Assembly: GCA_963770915.1 (NCBI GenBank)
Contig: CAVYRG010000001.1
Location: 3,658,001-3,722,000, forward strand
Direction of reading: 5' to 3'
Origin: PALSA-270 sp963770915
Lineage (GTDB): Bacteria > Acidobacteriota > Terriglobia > Terriglobales > Acidobacteriaceae
DNA: 64,000 nucleotides
Position numbers and translations under genes: made by a program. Below, in pieces: positions 39,270 to 48,417 of the stretch. Numbering within the stretch: the first letter of the stretch is position 1; each line of letters begins with the position of its first letter. Under the pieces are notes generated by a model, which worked only from the letters and a program-made list of their open reading frames with translations, did no database searches and was not told the DNA's origin.

Positions 39270-41798
39270 CTATTGCGAAAGCGGCGTTCCCGGCGGCACC
39301 GGGCTGACGGTGATGTTGGTCTCCGCCTGGCCCAGCCCGTCGCTGGTGGCGACGACTTTGATCTCTCCCGGCTGATTGGGCCGCGAGCGCACGATCAGCA
39401 ACGCCAGGCCGTTGAACGCGGTGCGATGATCGGCGCGGAACGGCTGAACGGTGGCGGCATCGCCATTATCGACGCCGGCAATGTCGCCCCGGGTCACGTC
39501 GAAGTGCACAAGATTTTCGGCAAGCGGGCAGAAATTTCCGTCCTTGTCTTCAATGCGCACGGTGATGAAGGAAAGATCATAGCCATCGGCCTGGATGGTA
39601 CTGCGATCGGGCAGCAGCTCGATTTTTGCTGCAGGCCCGGCGGTGCGCACTTCCTGCGACGCGACTTCTTTGCCGTCCCTATAGGCGACCGCCTTCAGCG
39701 TTCCAGGCTGATAAGGAACCTGCCAGAGCAACCGATACTTGCTAAGGAATTTTCCATCCGGGGAGACGACCTTTCCGATCGGCAACTCCACAGGGTCGTG
39801 CAGTGGTTGCTTGCGGCCAAGCGACTGGCCGTTGAGGAAGAGCTCCACTTCATCGGCGTTGGAATAGACCATCACCGGAATGTCCTGGCCCTCGCGGCCT
39901 TCCCAATTCCAGCGCGGTAGAACGTGCACCATGGGCATGGTGGTCCAATGGCTCTGGTAAAGGTAGTAGCGATCTTTCGGGAAGCTGGCGAGGTCGATCA
40001 TGCCGAAATAGGAGCTGCGCGCGGGCCAGTCGTGGCTGGTGTCGCCGACGCCGAACCAGAAGTAAGGAGTGGGCTCGCCGATGTAATCGAAACCGGTCCA
40101 GACGAACTCGCCGAGCACCTGGGGAAATTTGTCCTGATACGTAAATTCCACGTCAGGCGGATAGGCCCAGGGCGCGGTGATGATGTCGTAGCTGCTGATT
40201 TCGTGCGATGGATCTTTCGCGTACTTCACCATCGGAAGCTGATAGACGCCGCGCGAACTCACCGCGGAGGCGGTTTCCGAGCCGAAGATGATCCAGTCGG
40301 GATGCTCCTGCATGATCTGTTCGTAGTGCGTGGGCTGATAGTTGAAGCCGGGGATATCGACCTGGGCGGCGAGGCCGTTGCGGATGGCGTCGGCCCACGA
40401 GTTGAAGGCTGAGGTCGTGGGGCGGGTGGGATCTTCTTCGTGGAAGAACTGCGTCAGGCGCTTGGCCTGCTTCCAGCCGTCAGGTTTGCGCTGTTCCACC
40501 ACCTCGTTGCCGATACTCCACAGGATGATGCTGGGGTGGTTGCGGTCGCGATGTACGAAGTCGCGCACGTCGCGCTCCGACCATTCGTCGAAATACTTGG
40601 CGTAATCGTTGGGCACTTTGTGGATCTGCCACACGTCGAAGGCTTCATCCATCACCAGTAAACCCATGCGGTCGGTAAGTTCGAGCAGCTCTGGGGCGGG
40701 CGGGTTGTGGCTGGTGCGGATTGCGTTCACGCCGGCGCCTTTCAGAATTTCAAGCTGCCGCTCGATGGCACGGTAATCGACGGCCGCGCCGAGCGCGCCA
40801 AGATCGTGATGGTCGCAAACGCCCTGCAGCTTGAGGTAGCGTCCGTTCAGGAAGAAGCCTTTGTCTTTTTCGAATGCAATGGTGCGAACGCCGAAAGTTG
40901 TGACGTAGCGGTCCACAACGCGATTGCCCTCGACCACCTCGTTGACCAGTTGGTAGAGGTAGGGATCGTCGATATCCCAGCGATGCGGATGCGCAAGGCT
41001 CAAAGTCACTGAGGCGGTTTGTGTGCCGTCGGCGGGAACCGTGAGACTTTGTTCGTCCTGGGCTGCTGTGCGGCCGGACTGATCGAGAATGGAAGTGCGT
41101 AGTTTGACTTTGGAGCTGTGACGCAGGCGGCTGCGGACGTCGATTTTTGCGGCAACCGTACTCTTTTCGTCGGAGACCTCGGGCGTGGTGACGTAGGTTC
41201 CCCAGTGCGCGATGTGCACAGCGGCGGTGTCGATGAGCCACACGTTGCGGTAAATGCCCGCTCCGGGATACCAGCGCGAGGCGTGGGCTTCCGGCGTGAG
41301 GCGAACCGCCAGCACATTTTTCTGGCTGCCGAAGTGGAGATAGGGCGTGAGATCGAAGCCGAAGCTGATGTATCCGTAGGGACGATTGCCGAGCTCGTGG
41401 CCGTTCAGCCAAACCACTGCATTGGACATGGCGCCGTCGAATTCAATGCGGAAATAGCGTTTGCGATCGTTCTTGGGGAGAAGAAACGTCTTGCGGTACC
41501 AGCCGGTGCCGGAGATTGGCAGCGCGCCGGTGCCGGGGTTCAGTTTAGGATCGAAGGGCCCTACGATGGCCCAGTCATGCGGAAGGCGAAGTTCGGTCCA
41601 GGAAGTGTCATCGAAGCTGGGTTGTTCCGCTCCCGTCGCTTCCCCTTTGAAGAATCGCCATGCGTTGTTGAAGAGAATGCGGCGCTGGCCGGAGGACTGA
41701 ATTGTTGGGTAGGTGGCGGAGGCGCCGAAAGCTGAGATGGAAAGAGCTAGAATGCAAAGCGCGCTGGAGAGTAAACGATCTCTGAAGCCGCCAGCCAT
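39270..41798 (-). CDS. glycoside hydrolase family 2 beta-galactosidase-like enzyme, exported
   Basis: GH2 enzyme with a signal peptide (MAGGFRDRLLSSALCILALS). Jelly-roll sugar-binding domain (DWAIVGPFDPKLNPGTGALP, WYRKTFLLPKNDRKRYFRIE), Ig-like domains and a TIM barrel follow. The acid/base Glu is in IILWSIGNEVVEQ and the nucleophile Glu in FPQVLGEFVWTGFDYIGEPT. C-terminal Ig/DUF4982-like domains complete the 842-aa protein, as in BoGH2-type beta-galactosidases. The ATG at 41798 is preferred because GGGAG lies seven nt upstream and the signal peptide follows. It is convergent with GH115 and divergent from GH29, with a 123-nt shared promoter region. Confidence 0.92.
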   Translation of the reverse strand: MAGGFRDRLLSSALCILALSISAFGASATYPTIQSSGQRRILFNNAWRFFKGEATGAEQPSFDDTSWTELRLPHDWAIVGPFDPKLNPGTGALPISGTGWYRKTFLLPKNDRKRYFRIEFDGAMSNAVVWLNGHELGNRPYGYISFGFDLTPYLHFGSQKNVLAVRLTPEAHASRWYPGAGIYRNVWLIDTAAVHIAHWGTYVTTPEVSDEKSTVAAKIDVRSRLRHSSKVKLRTSILDQSGRTAAQDEQSLTVPADGTQTASVTLSLAHPHRWDIDDPYLYQLVNEVVEGNRVVDRYVTTFGVRTIAFEKDKGFFLNGRYLKLQGVCDHHDLGALGAAVDYRAIERQLEILKGAGVNAIRTSHNPPAPELLELTDRMGLLVMDEAFDVWQIHKVPNDYAKYFDEWSERDVRDFVHRDRNHPSIILWSIGNEVVEQRKPDGWKQAKRLTQFFHEEDPTRPTTSAFNSWADAIRNGLAAQVDIPGFNYQPTHYEQIMQEHPDWIIFGSETASAVSSRGVYQLPMVKYAKDPSHEISSYDIITAPWAYPPDVEFTYQDKFPQVLGEFVWTGFDYIGEPTPYFWFGVGDTSHDWPARSSYFGMIDLASFPKDRYYLYQSHWTTMPMVHVLPRWNWEGREGQDIPVMVYSNADEVELFLNGQSLGRKQPLHDPVELPIGKVVSPDGKFLSKYRLLWQVPYQPGTLKAVAYRDGKEVASQEVRTAGPAAKIELLPDRSTIQADGYDLSFITVRIEDKDGNFCPLAENLVHFDVTRGDIAGVDNGDAATVQPFRADHRTAFNGLALLIVRSRPNQPGEIKVVATSDGLGQAETNITVSPVPPGTPLSQ

Positions 41799-41921
41799 GC
41801 ACGCTCCCGTGATTTGAGTGCTCCTTAGTTTAGCCATGCGAGGAAAGGCAGCGGAAGCATAATCCAGAGTTGCGTATTATGCCAGACGTTTTGGCCGAAG
41901 AAGTCGAAAGGATGGAACCGC

Positions 41922-43577
41922 GTGTTCTCAACTCTTTTCTCACGATGTGCCCGCCGATGGACGCTGGCAGGCCTGACGGCGGGAATTTTGGCCACGACGA
42001 TTTCCGCGCATGCGCAGGCCGCGGCGACCGCCTCGCAGGATCCTGAGCGCATCGATCAAATTTGGCAGAAGGCCAGCGCGAAATACGCCGCGCCGCGCGC
42101 GACGCTCCTACGGCAGGTCGATCGGATCGATCATCAAGGCCCCTACCGGCCGGACTGGGAATCGCTGAAGAACTACCAGATTCCGGACTGGTACAAGGAA
42201 GCGAAGTTTGGAATTTTCATTCACTGGGGCGTGTATTCGGTGCCGGCGTTTGGCAGCGAGTGGTATCCGCGGCTGATGTACATTCCGGGCACCAAGGAGT
42301 ATGAGCATCATCGCGCGACCTATGGGCCGCAGGACAAGTTTGGCTATAAGGATTTCATTCCGAAATTCAAGGCGGAGCATTTTGATCCCGCGGCGTGGGC
42401 GCGCTTGTTCAAAGAAGCCGGAGCGCAGTATGTGATTCCGGTGGCCGAGCATCACGACGGGTTTGCCATGTACGACAGCGGCTTGTCGGACTGGACTGCC
42501 GTAAAAATGGGGCCGCACCGCGACGTGATTGGCCAGCTTGCCAAGGCGGTACGAGCGGAGGGCTTGCACTTTGGAGTGTCATCGCATCGGGTGGAGCACA
42601 ATTTCTTTCTGGGCGTGGGCCGGGCGATTCCGTCCGATGTGAACGATCCTAAGTACGCCGCGTTTTACGGCCCCGCGCACAACTGGCTGCAAGGCGCCAG
42701 GGGCACGCCGCTCAATAACGACTTCACTTATGTTTCTCGCGCGTGGGCTGACGATTGGCTGGCGCGCTCCGCCGAACTGGTCGAGAAATATCATCCCGAC
42801 ATTATTTATTTCGACTGGTGGATTGGTCAGGCATCCATTCGCGAAAATCTGACGCGCTTTGCCGCCTTCTACTACAACGAGTCTTCGAAAGATCGCGGCC
42901 CGATTGGTGTGATCAACTACAAAGATTTTGCCATGGAGGAGGGCTCGGCGGTGCTTGACGTGGAACGCGGCGGGCTGGCCGATATTCGTCCGCTGCACTG
43001 GCAAACTGATACTTCGGTGAGCAACAAGTCCTGGGGCTACATCGACGACGATACCTTCAAGTCGCCCGCATTCATCGTGCATGAACTGGTGGACGTGGTG
43101 AGCAAGAACGGAAATCTGCTGTTGAACATTGGACCACGCTCGGATGGCACCATTCCTGACGAAGTGCAGCAGATTTTGCGGGATGTGGGAGCGTGGCTTA
43201 ACGTGAATGGTGACGCGATCTACGGTTCCGAACCGTGGAAGATCTACGGTGAAGGGCCAACCAAGGCCGCGGCAGGCGCCTTCCACGACACCGAAACTCA
43301 GCCCTACACTGCGGAAGATTTTCGCTTCACCAAGAAAGGCGATTCGCTGTACGCCATCGAACTTGCCTGGCCCGCAAACGGCGAAGCGGTGATTCATTCT
43401 CTGGGCACGAATGTGCCGGGAAGTCCCAAGGTGGAATCGGTGGAATTGCTGGGATCAGAGATGAATCTGACCTTTGAGCAGAAACCCGACGGCCTGCATA
43501 TTCCTGTGCCGACGGAGGCGCCGGGGAAATACGCATACGCCTACCGGATCATTCTCAGCGGTGAGGCGGGAAAGTAG
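41922..43577 (+). CDS. alpha-L-fucosidase, glycoside hydrolase family 29
   Basis: Exported retaining alpha-fucosidase. After a signal peptide (FSTLFSRCARRWTLAGLTAG to AHAQA) come the family motifs DWYKEAKFGIFIHWGVYSVP, SEWYPRLMYIPG, PVAEHHDGFAMYDSGLSDWT and the nucleophile Asp in IIYFDWWIGQ. NLLLNIGPRSDGTIPDEVQQ and AIYGSEPWKIYGEGPT are also typical. A C-terminal beta domain completes 551 aa. The start is a GTG with AAAGGA upstream; the nearest ATG is out of frame. Likely acts on fucosylated plant or microbial glycans. Confidence 0.93.
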   Translation: MFSTLFSRCARRWTLAGLTAGILATTISAHAQAAATASQDPERIDQIWQKASAKYAAPRATLLRQVDRIDHQGPYRPDWESLKNYQIPDWYKEAKFGIFIHWGVYSVPAFGSEWYPRLMYIPGTKEYEHHRATYGPQDKFGYKDFIPKFKAEHFDPAAWARLFKEAGAQYVIPVAEHHDGFAMYDSGLSDWTAVKMGPHRDVIGQLAKAVRAEGLHFGVSSHRVEHNFFLGVGRAIPSDVNDPKYAAFYGPAHNWLQGARGTPLNNDFTYVSRAWADDWLARSAELVEKYHPDIIYFDWWIGQASIRENLTRFAAFYYNESSKDRGPIGVINYKDFAMEEGSAVLDVERGGLADIRPLHWQTDTSVSNKSWGYIDDDTFKSPAFIVHELVDVVSKNGNLLLNIGPRSDGTIPDEVQQILRDVGAWLNVNGDAIYGSEPWKIYGEGPTKAAAGAFHDTETQPYTAEDFRFTKKGDSLYAIELAWPANGEAVIHSLGTNVPGSPKVESVELLGSEMNLTFEQKPDGLHIPVPTEAPGKYAYAYRIILSGEAGK

Positions 43578-43591
43578 ATTGAAGATTGAGG

Positions 43592-43632
43592 GCCGGCGTC
43601 CATTCTTGGAGAACGGACGCCGGCTCTTCTCT
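43592..43632. terminator. bidirectional terminator hairpin
   Basis: A perfect 10-bp stem, GCCGGCGTCC (43592-43601) and GGACGCCGGC (43615-43624), lies between the convergent fucosidase and TolC-like genes. On the plus strand TCTTCTCT follows; on the minus strand the T content after the stem is lower. Confidence 0.75.
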
Positions 43633-45664
43633 ATTGCGGCTGCTGTGTAGCAGCGGGCGTGGTGTCGGGCTTTTCGGTGACGTAAGGCACCGTCGGCAAG
43701 TGAGTGACCTCAGCCTTTTGTGCCTCGGCGATGTCGATATTAGCGTGATCGAGCAGCAGGCCGGTGGCGCGGTCCATTTCTACTTTCGATTTCTCGTACG
43801 CCGCCATGGCGGAGACCACATTCGATTCTGCGGTCGCCATCAAACTCTCCTGCTGGAGCACCAGAGTCGTAGTAGATGCGCCGAGGTCATATTTCTTCTG
43901 TTCGGCATTCAACGACTCGCGGGCGGATGCGACTGCGGCCTGCGCGGAATCGACCGCGGCCCGGTTTTGCTGGACCGAGAATTGCGCCTGCCGCACCTCG
44001 ATCCGAACCTGATTTTCGATTTGCTGCAAGCGCAATTCGGCCTGGCGGTATTCCAGCTGGGAGCGCACTTGCAGAGCCTGTGCCGCGCGATTGCGCAGCG
44101 GAATGGTCAGAGTCAGCCCCACTCCCTTGTCGGGAGCGGTTGAATCGACGAGCTGCTGAAGCGTGCCTCCGTAACTAGTGGAGGGAATGGAGCCGGGCGC
44201 GTTGCAGAAGGGCGGACTGAGGGCGGGGTTCGGATTACAGAAGTTGGCAGAATTCTGCGCGCCACCCAGGCCGGAACCGCCGTAGTAGGCGAACAGATCA
44301 ACCGAGGGCCGCAAGGCGCTGACCACGGCCTTGTTGCTGATTTGCGTGTTGGTGAGATTGATGCGCGCCTCAGCCAGTTCCGCACGATGACTGAGCGCAT
44401 CGTTGACCAAATCCTCGGTAGGCACGACCGGCTCCTGCGGCGGCAGTTGCATGGTGGAGGTTGGAACCACTTCCGCTTCCAGGAGGGCCGGGTCGCGCAA
44501 GCTGCGGCTGAGGGCATTCTTCATGAGCAATTGCGCCAACTCGAGATTCGTCTCAGCTACGGTAAGCGCCTGTTGGTCCGCGGCCACTGTGCTTTGCGCC
44601 CGTACGACTTCGATGGGCGCAAGACTGCCGATATCCACCTGCTTCTTAGTGTCGGACAACGTCTTGGTGGCAAAAGCCAGCGATTCCTTTTGCACCCGGA
44701 CGTTCTCGTATTGATAGACCAGATCCCAATATAAGTTCTCGATCTGGTCGACGGTAGTGATGACTTGCAGGCGGAATGTTACGTCAGAAATCTCCCGGTT
44801 ATTCTTGGCAATACGGATGAAGCGCGTGTTGGGGGCAAATCCGAATCCCTGCAAAAGATGTTGGGTCAGGGTGAATCTGAAGTTTGAGTTTAGGCTGGGG
44901 CTAATGGTCTGAATCGCGTTGTTGGTCACCGCGCGGCTGTTATTGAACCCCACGTTTATGTTTGTGCCCGTGATGAACCCTTGCGCATAGCTGAAGTTTT
45001 CGGTGCCGGTATTGTTCTTCGATCCGCAGAAGAAGTTCGTGCACCGGGTGCTGGAGTGGTCGCTCTGCAGCGTACCCGTGAAGATGGGATCGAAACTGGT
45101 GATGAGCGGGCCACTGCCCAAGGTGGACCCGACCAAGCCTCCCGATCCGGCGCCGGCGCCTCCCGCGCCGACGGTGGTTCCCCCCGGACCAGAGCCGATA
45201 TTGCCGCCCAGCCCGCCGCCCGAGCCTCCCGGCGTACCTTGCACCACGCCGAAGTTGCCGCCGAGAATCGATGCTCCCGCGTTAGCCCGCAACACATCGG
45301 TATCGGCAATGCCGCTGTTGTAGCGGGCGATGGCGATATCGAGGTTATTCTCGAGCGCGAGCGCAACCGCATCATCCATAGAAAGGATCAGCTTGCCATC
45401 GTGCATGAGCTGCTGAATGCGCGGGGTATTCGTGAAGTCAAACGGAGCAACATGCCGCACCGAATAAGGAGCGATCAGGTTGGGGAAGTGGGACCTCGGT
45501 TTGCTGTAATCCAGGAGCTGAAACTCGCCTGGGTGCGCTGCCTGGGGCCGGGCCGCCTGGGGCTGCGGCGCATCCGGGGTTTGGGCCCAAGCGGCGGCGG
45601 TGCAAAGGCAGGCTAACGAAATCGCTGCTAAAAAACGGACCAATATCCTACGCGAGAGTGCCAT
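43631..45664 (-). CDS. TolC-family outer membrane efflux protein, paralogue 2
   Basis: 677-aa outer-membrane channel, collinear with the protein at 1240-3306: shared words include DDAVALALENNLDIAI, NTRFIRIAKNNREISDV, LQVITTVDQIENIYWDLVY-like IENLYWDLVYQYENV and SHRAELAEARINL. It has a signal peptide (MALSRRILVRFLAAISLACL to AAWAQT) and a Gly-rich insert at about 145-185. It does not adjoin pump genes either. The two copies probably came from one duplication; the rest of the neighbourhood is not duplicated. Confidence 0.88.
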   Translation of the reverse strand: MALSRRILVRFLAAISLACLCTAAAWAQTPDAPQPQAARPQAAHPGEFQLLDYSKPRSHFPNLIAPYSVRHVAPFDFTNTPRIQQLMHDGKLILSMDDAVALALENNLDIAIARYNSGIADTDVLRANAGASILGGNFGVVQGTPGGSGGGLGGNIGSGPGGTTVGAGGAGAGSGGLVGSTLGSGPLITSFDPIFTGTLQSDHSSTRCTNFFCGSKNNTGTENFSYAQGFITGTNINVGFNNSRAVTNNAIQTISPSLNSNFRFTLTQHLLQGFGFAPNTRFIRIAKNNREISDVTFRLQVITTVDQIENLYWDLVYQYENVRVQKESLAFATKTLSDTKKQVDIGSLAPIEVVRAQSTVAADQQALTVAETNLELAQLLMKNALSRSLRDPALLEAEVVPTSTMQLPPQEPVVPTEDLVNDALSHRAELAEARINLTNTQISNKAVVSALRPSVDLFAYYGGSGLGGAQNSANFCNPNPALSPPFCNAPGSIPSTSYGGTLQQLVDSTAPDKGVGLTLTIPLRNRAAQALQVRSQLEYRQAELRLQQIENQVRIEVRQAQFSVQQNRAAVDSAQAAVASARESLNAEQKKYDLGASTTTLVLQQESLMATAESNVVSAMAAYEKSKVEMDRATGLLLDHANIDIAEAQKAEVTHLPTVPYVTEKPDTTPAATQQPQ

Positions 45665-45933
45665 TCGCTCATCTCCATATGCATGAAAGCTGCTTGCAAA
45701 GACGCTAAAACTCCGTGGTCAGAGATTGTTACGCAAAGGGCGCGGCTCCGGTTTCATATTTCGCCGCGCTTGGGCTGGAAATACCCGCTCCAGCTCTTGC
45801 GGATGGAATGCAATAGTATAGCTGACGCAACCGGGGCAAATCGTCTGGCTCCTTCGGTCTGACCGGCAAGATGCTGCAAAATCTGTAGCTTTTTGGATGA
45901 TCGGAACCGTGGGACAAGGTGCAAACAATCGTC

Positions 45934-46689
45934 ATGCGTAATCTGAAGCTGATCCTGGCTTACGATGGCTCGGAATTTTCCGGGTGGCAGGTGCAGCCGG
46001 ACGCGGAAACCGTGCAGGGCAGGTTGGCCTCAGCTATTGGACGAGTGACGGGGGAAAAGGTTTTGCCGCAGGGCTCCGGGCGCACCGATGCCGGGGTTCA
46101 TGCCCTGGCCCAGGTCGCCACGTTTGAGACGAACTCGCCGATTCCGGCGGAGAACCTTGCCAAAGCTCTGAATGACGTGCTGCCGGCGGCGATTCGGGTT
46201 CTGGAAGCGGCCGAGGCGCCGCCGGAGTTTCACGCCCGCAAATCGGCCCGGGCAAAAACCTATCGTTACCGGATGTTTCGCGGGGCGGTGTGCCCACCGT
46301 TCGTGGCGCGCTATGTTTGGCACTATCCTTATCCGTTGGACGAGGAGGCCATGCGGCGGGCGGCGAACTTGGTGGAGGGGGAGCATGACTTTACTTCCTT
46401 TGCAGCGGTCGATCCCGAACGGGGCGAAGAAGGTCCAGTGAGTAATGTTCGCCGGATTTGGTCTTCGAGCTGGGAACGCGATGGCGAGGAGTTCGTCTAT
46501 ACGGTGCGGGGGAGCGGGTTCCTGCACCACATGGTGCGAAACTTGGTGGGAACCTTCTTGCTGGTGGGGAAGGGAACGCTGGATGCCTCTGATGTGACGA
46601 GGATCGTCGAGGCCCGTGATCGCTCGGCAGCAGGGGCGACCGCGCCGGCGAGCGGGCTGTATCTAGTGAGCGTGGAGTATACGGAATAG
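45934..46689 (+). CDS. truA: tRNA pseudouridine synthase A
   Basis: Makes pseudouridine at positions 38-40 of tRNA anticodon stems. LILAYDGSEFSGWQVQPDAE opens the protein and the catalytic Asp is in GSGRTDAGVHALAQVA. RYVWHYPYPLDEEAM, HDFTSFAA and SGFLHHMVRNLVGTFLLVGK are typical. The ATG at 45934 is used; a GTG five codons upstream is possible, with AAGGTG overlapping it. 251 aa is normal. The next gene follows after 23 nt. The 269-bp gap upstream, shared with the divergent TolC gene, holds no gene. Confidence 0.95.
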   Translation: MRNLKLILAYDGSEFSGWQVQPDAETVQGRLASAIGRVTGEKVLPQGSGRTDAGVHALAQVATFETNSPIPAENLAKALNDVLPAAIRVLEAAEAPPEFHARKSARAKTYRYRMFRGAVCPPFVARYVWHYPYPLDEEAMRRAANLVEGEHDFTSFAAVDPERGEEGPVSNVRRIWSSSWERDGEEFVYTVRGSGFLHHMVRNLVGTFLLVGKGTLDASDVTRIVEARDRSAAGATAPASGLYLVSVEYTE

Positions 46690-46712
46690 GCGCCGGGTGG
46701 AGCCAGGATTTT

Positions 46713-48284
46713 ATGGTAACGGATGTTCAAACCGCGGTGCAGAAGATTAGGTCGGTGAACCCGGCCACGGGCGAGGTTTTGCGCGAGTTCCCGTGCACGG
46801 CTGAAAGTGAAGTTCATGCTGCGGTGGCGCGCGCTCGCGCGGCGCAGCCGGCTTGGGCGGGACTTGGAGTGCGCCGACGCGTCGCCACGCTCCGTGAGTT
46901 TCAGCGGCTGCTTTGCGAAAAGAAAGGCGAAGTTGCCCGGCTCATTACGCGCGAAGCGGGCAAACCGGAGATCGAGGCGTTGCTCACCGAAGTTCTGGTG
47001 GTTTTGGATGCAGCCGGTTTTTTGATCCGCAATGCCTGGGGCCTGTTGCGCGACGAACCGCTGGCGCACGAGAACCTGGCCATGAAGACCAAGGCGGGCG
47101 CGATCTTGCGCGAGCCGTATGACGTGATCGGCATCATCTCGCCCTGGAATTATCCGTTCTCGATTCCCGCGACGGAGAGTCTGTCTGCGCTGGTGGCGGG
47201 AAACGCGGTGGTGCTCAAGCCGTCGGAATTCACTTCACTCGCGGCGCTGGAATTGGCTTCGCTCCTGCACGCGGCGGGAGTGCCGGAGGAGGTTTTTCAA
47301 GTCGTATTGGGTGATGGATCGGCTGGAGCGGCTCTGGTCGAGTCCGAGATCGACAAGCTGATCTTCACAGGAAGCGTGCCCACGGGCAAACGCATTGCGC
47401 AGGCAGCGGCAAGCCGCATGCTGCCGGTGGTTCTGGAACTCGGCGGCAAGGACCCGATGCTGGTGCTCGAAGATGCCGACCTCGAAGTGGCGTCGAGCGG
47501 GGCGGTTTGGGGCGCGTTCGTGAATGCCGGGCAGACCTGCCTTTCAGTCGAGCGCTGCTATGTGCATCGGAGCCTTTACGCTGCGTTTCTTGATGCTTGC
47601 GCTCGCAAAACCGGGCAGCTGCGAGTGGGGAATGGGATGGACCCGGCGACCGATGTCGGGCCGTTGATCTCGGAGCGGCAACTGCGCGTCGTCGAAGCGC
47701 ACGTGGCGGATGCGAAAGCGCGGGGCGCGCGAATTCTTGTTGGCGGAAACTGCCTGCCAAATTTGGGGCCGAATTTCTTTGCCCCCACCGTGCTGGCCGA
47801 CGTGACGCACCAGATGCGCATCATGCGGGAGGAGACGTTCGGGCCGGTGCTGCCGGTAATGGCTTTTGATCGCGACGACGAGGCTATCGCGATGGCCAAC
47901 GACTCGGAGTATGGCTTGGCAGCGAGCGTTTGGACCCGAGATCGAACTCGCGGCGAAGCCGTGGCGCGGCGCATTCAAGCCGGAACCGTAATGGTGAACG
48001 ACGCAGTTTCGTGCTTTGGCATCAGCGAAGCACCACACGGGGGCGTGAAATCCAGTGGCATTGGCCGCACCCATGGGCGTTTTGGGCTGGAAGAGATGGT
48101 GCGGATCAAGTATGTGGACCGTGACCGCACGCCAGGGATGAAAAAGATTTGGTGGTACGGGTACGGCGGCACCGCGGCGCGCCAGATGGAGGGATTTCTC
48201 GATCTGCAGTTTGCCCGCGGCTGGGGACGCAAGCTTCGCGGCGCTTGGGCATCGGCGGGAGTTTTGCGAAAGCCGAAATTGTAG
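46713..48284 (+). CDS. aldehyde dehydrogenase family protein
   Basis: NAD(P)-dependent aldehyde oxidation. The Rossmann fold and substrate tunnel motifs are seen in GIISPWNYPFSIPATESLSA, NAVVLKPSEFTSLAALELAS and FTGSVPTGKRIAQAAAS; the catalytic Glu is in PVVLELGGKDPMLVLEDADL and the Cys in NAGQTCLSVERCYV. SGIGRTHGRFGLEEM is near the C-terminus, followed by about 55 residues rich in Trp, Arg and Gly (MKKIWWYGYGGTAARQMEGF) that are not in most members. Substrate cannot be assigned. It follows truA closely, perhaps as an operon. Confidence 0.9.
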   Translation: MVTDVQTAVQKIRSVNPATGEVLREFPCTAESEVHAAVARARAAQPAWAGLGVRRRVATLREFQRLLCEKKGEVARLITREAGKPEIEALLTEVLVVLDAAGFLIRNAWGLLRDEPLAHENLAMKTKAGAILREPYDVIGIISPWNYPFSIPATESLSALVAGNAVVLKPSEFTSLAALELASLLHAAGVPEEVFQVVLGDGSAGAALVESEIDKLIFTGSVPTGKRIAQAAASRMLPVVLELGGKDPMLVLEDADLEVASSGAVWGAFVNAGQTCLSVERCYVHRSLYAAFLDACARKTGQLRVGNGMDPATDVGPLISERQLRVVEAHVADAKARGARILVGGNCLPNLGPNFFAPTVLADVTHQMRIMREETFGPVLPVMAFDRDDEAIAMANDSEYGLAASVWTRDRTRGEAVARRIQAGTVMVNDAVSCFGISEAPHGGVKSSGIGRTHGRFGLEEMVRIKYVDRDRTPGMKKIWWYGYGGTAARQMEGFLDLQFARGWGRKLRGAWASAGVLRKPKL

Positions 48285-48303
48285 CTTCACCCAAGAAGGC
48301 CTT

Positions 48304-48379
48304 CGACCACGAAGGACACGAAGTATCACGAAGGAATCCCGGATTTTTCCTCTGTGTTCTTCTGTGCCCGCTGTGGTTG
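48304..48379. repeat. inverted pair of ACCACGAAG/ACCACAGAG repeats
   Basis: The left arm (48304-48337) reads ACCACGAAGGACACGAAG then TATCACGAAGGAATCCCGGA. The right arm (48350-48379), inverted, reads ACCACAGCGGGCACAGAAG and AACACAGAGGAAAAATCCGG. The arms align over nearly their whole length around a short centre with GGATTTTTCC. The element lies between the aldehyde dehydrogenase and the DinB-like gene. Confidence 0.8.
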
Positions 48380-48417
48380 ACTACCAAGACGGTAAGAAAA
48401 AGAATGCGAGAGCCTCC

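Noticed and set aside
45665..45933. Possible c-di-GMP or other riboswitch between the TolC and truA genes
   Set aside because: Short words such as ACGCAAAG and GGGGCAAA recall the c-di-GMP-I aptamer, but they are not in the right order or spacing and no complete fold was found.
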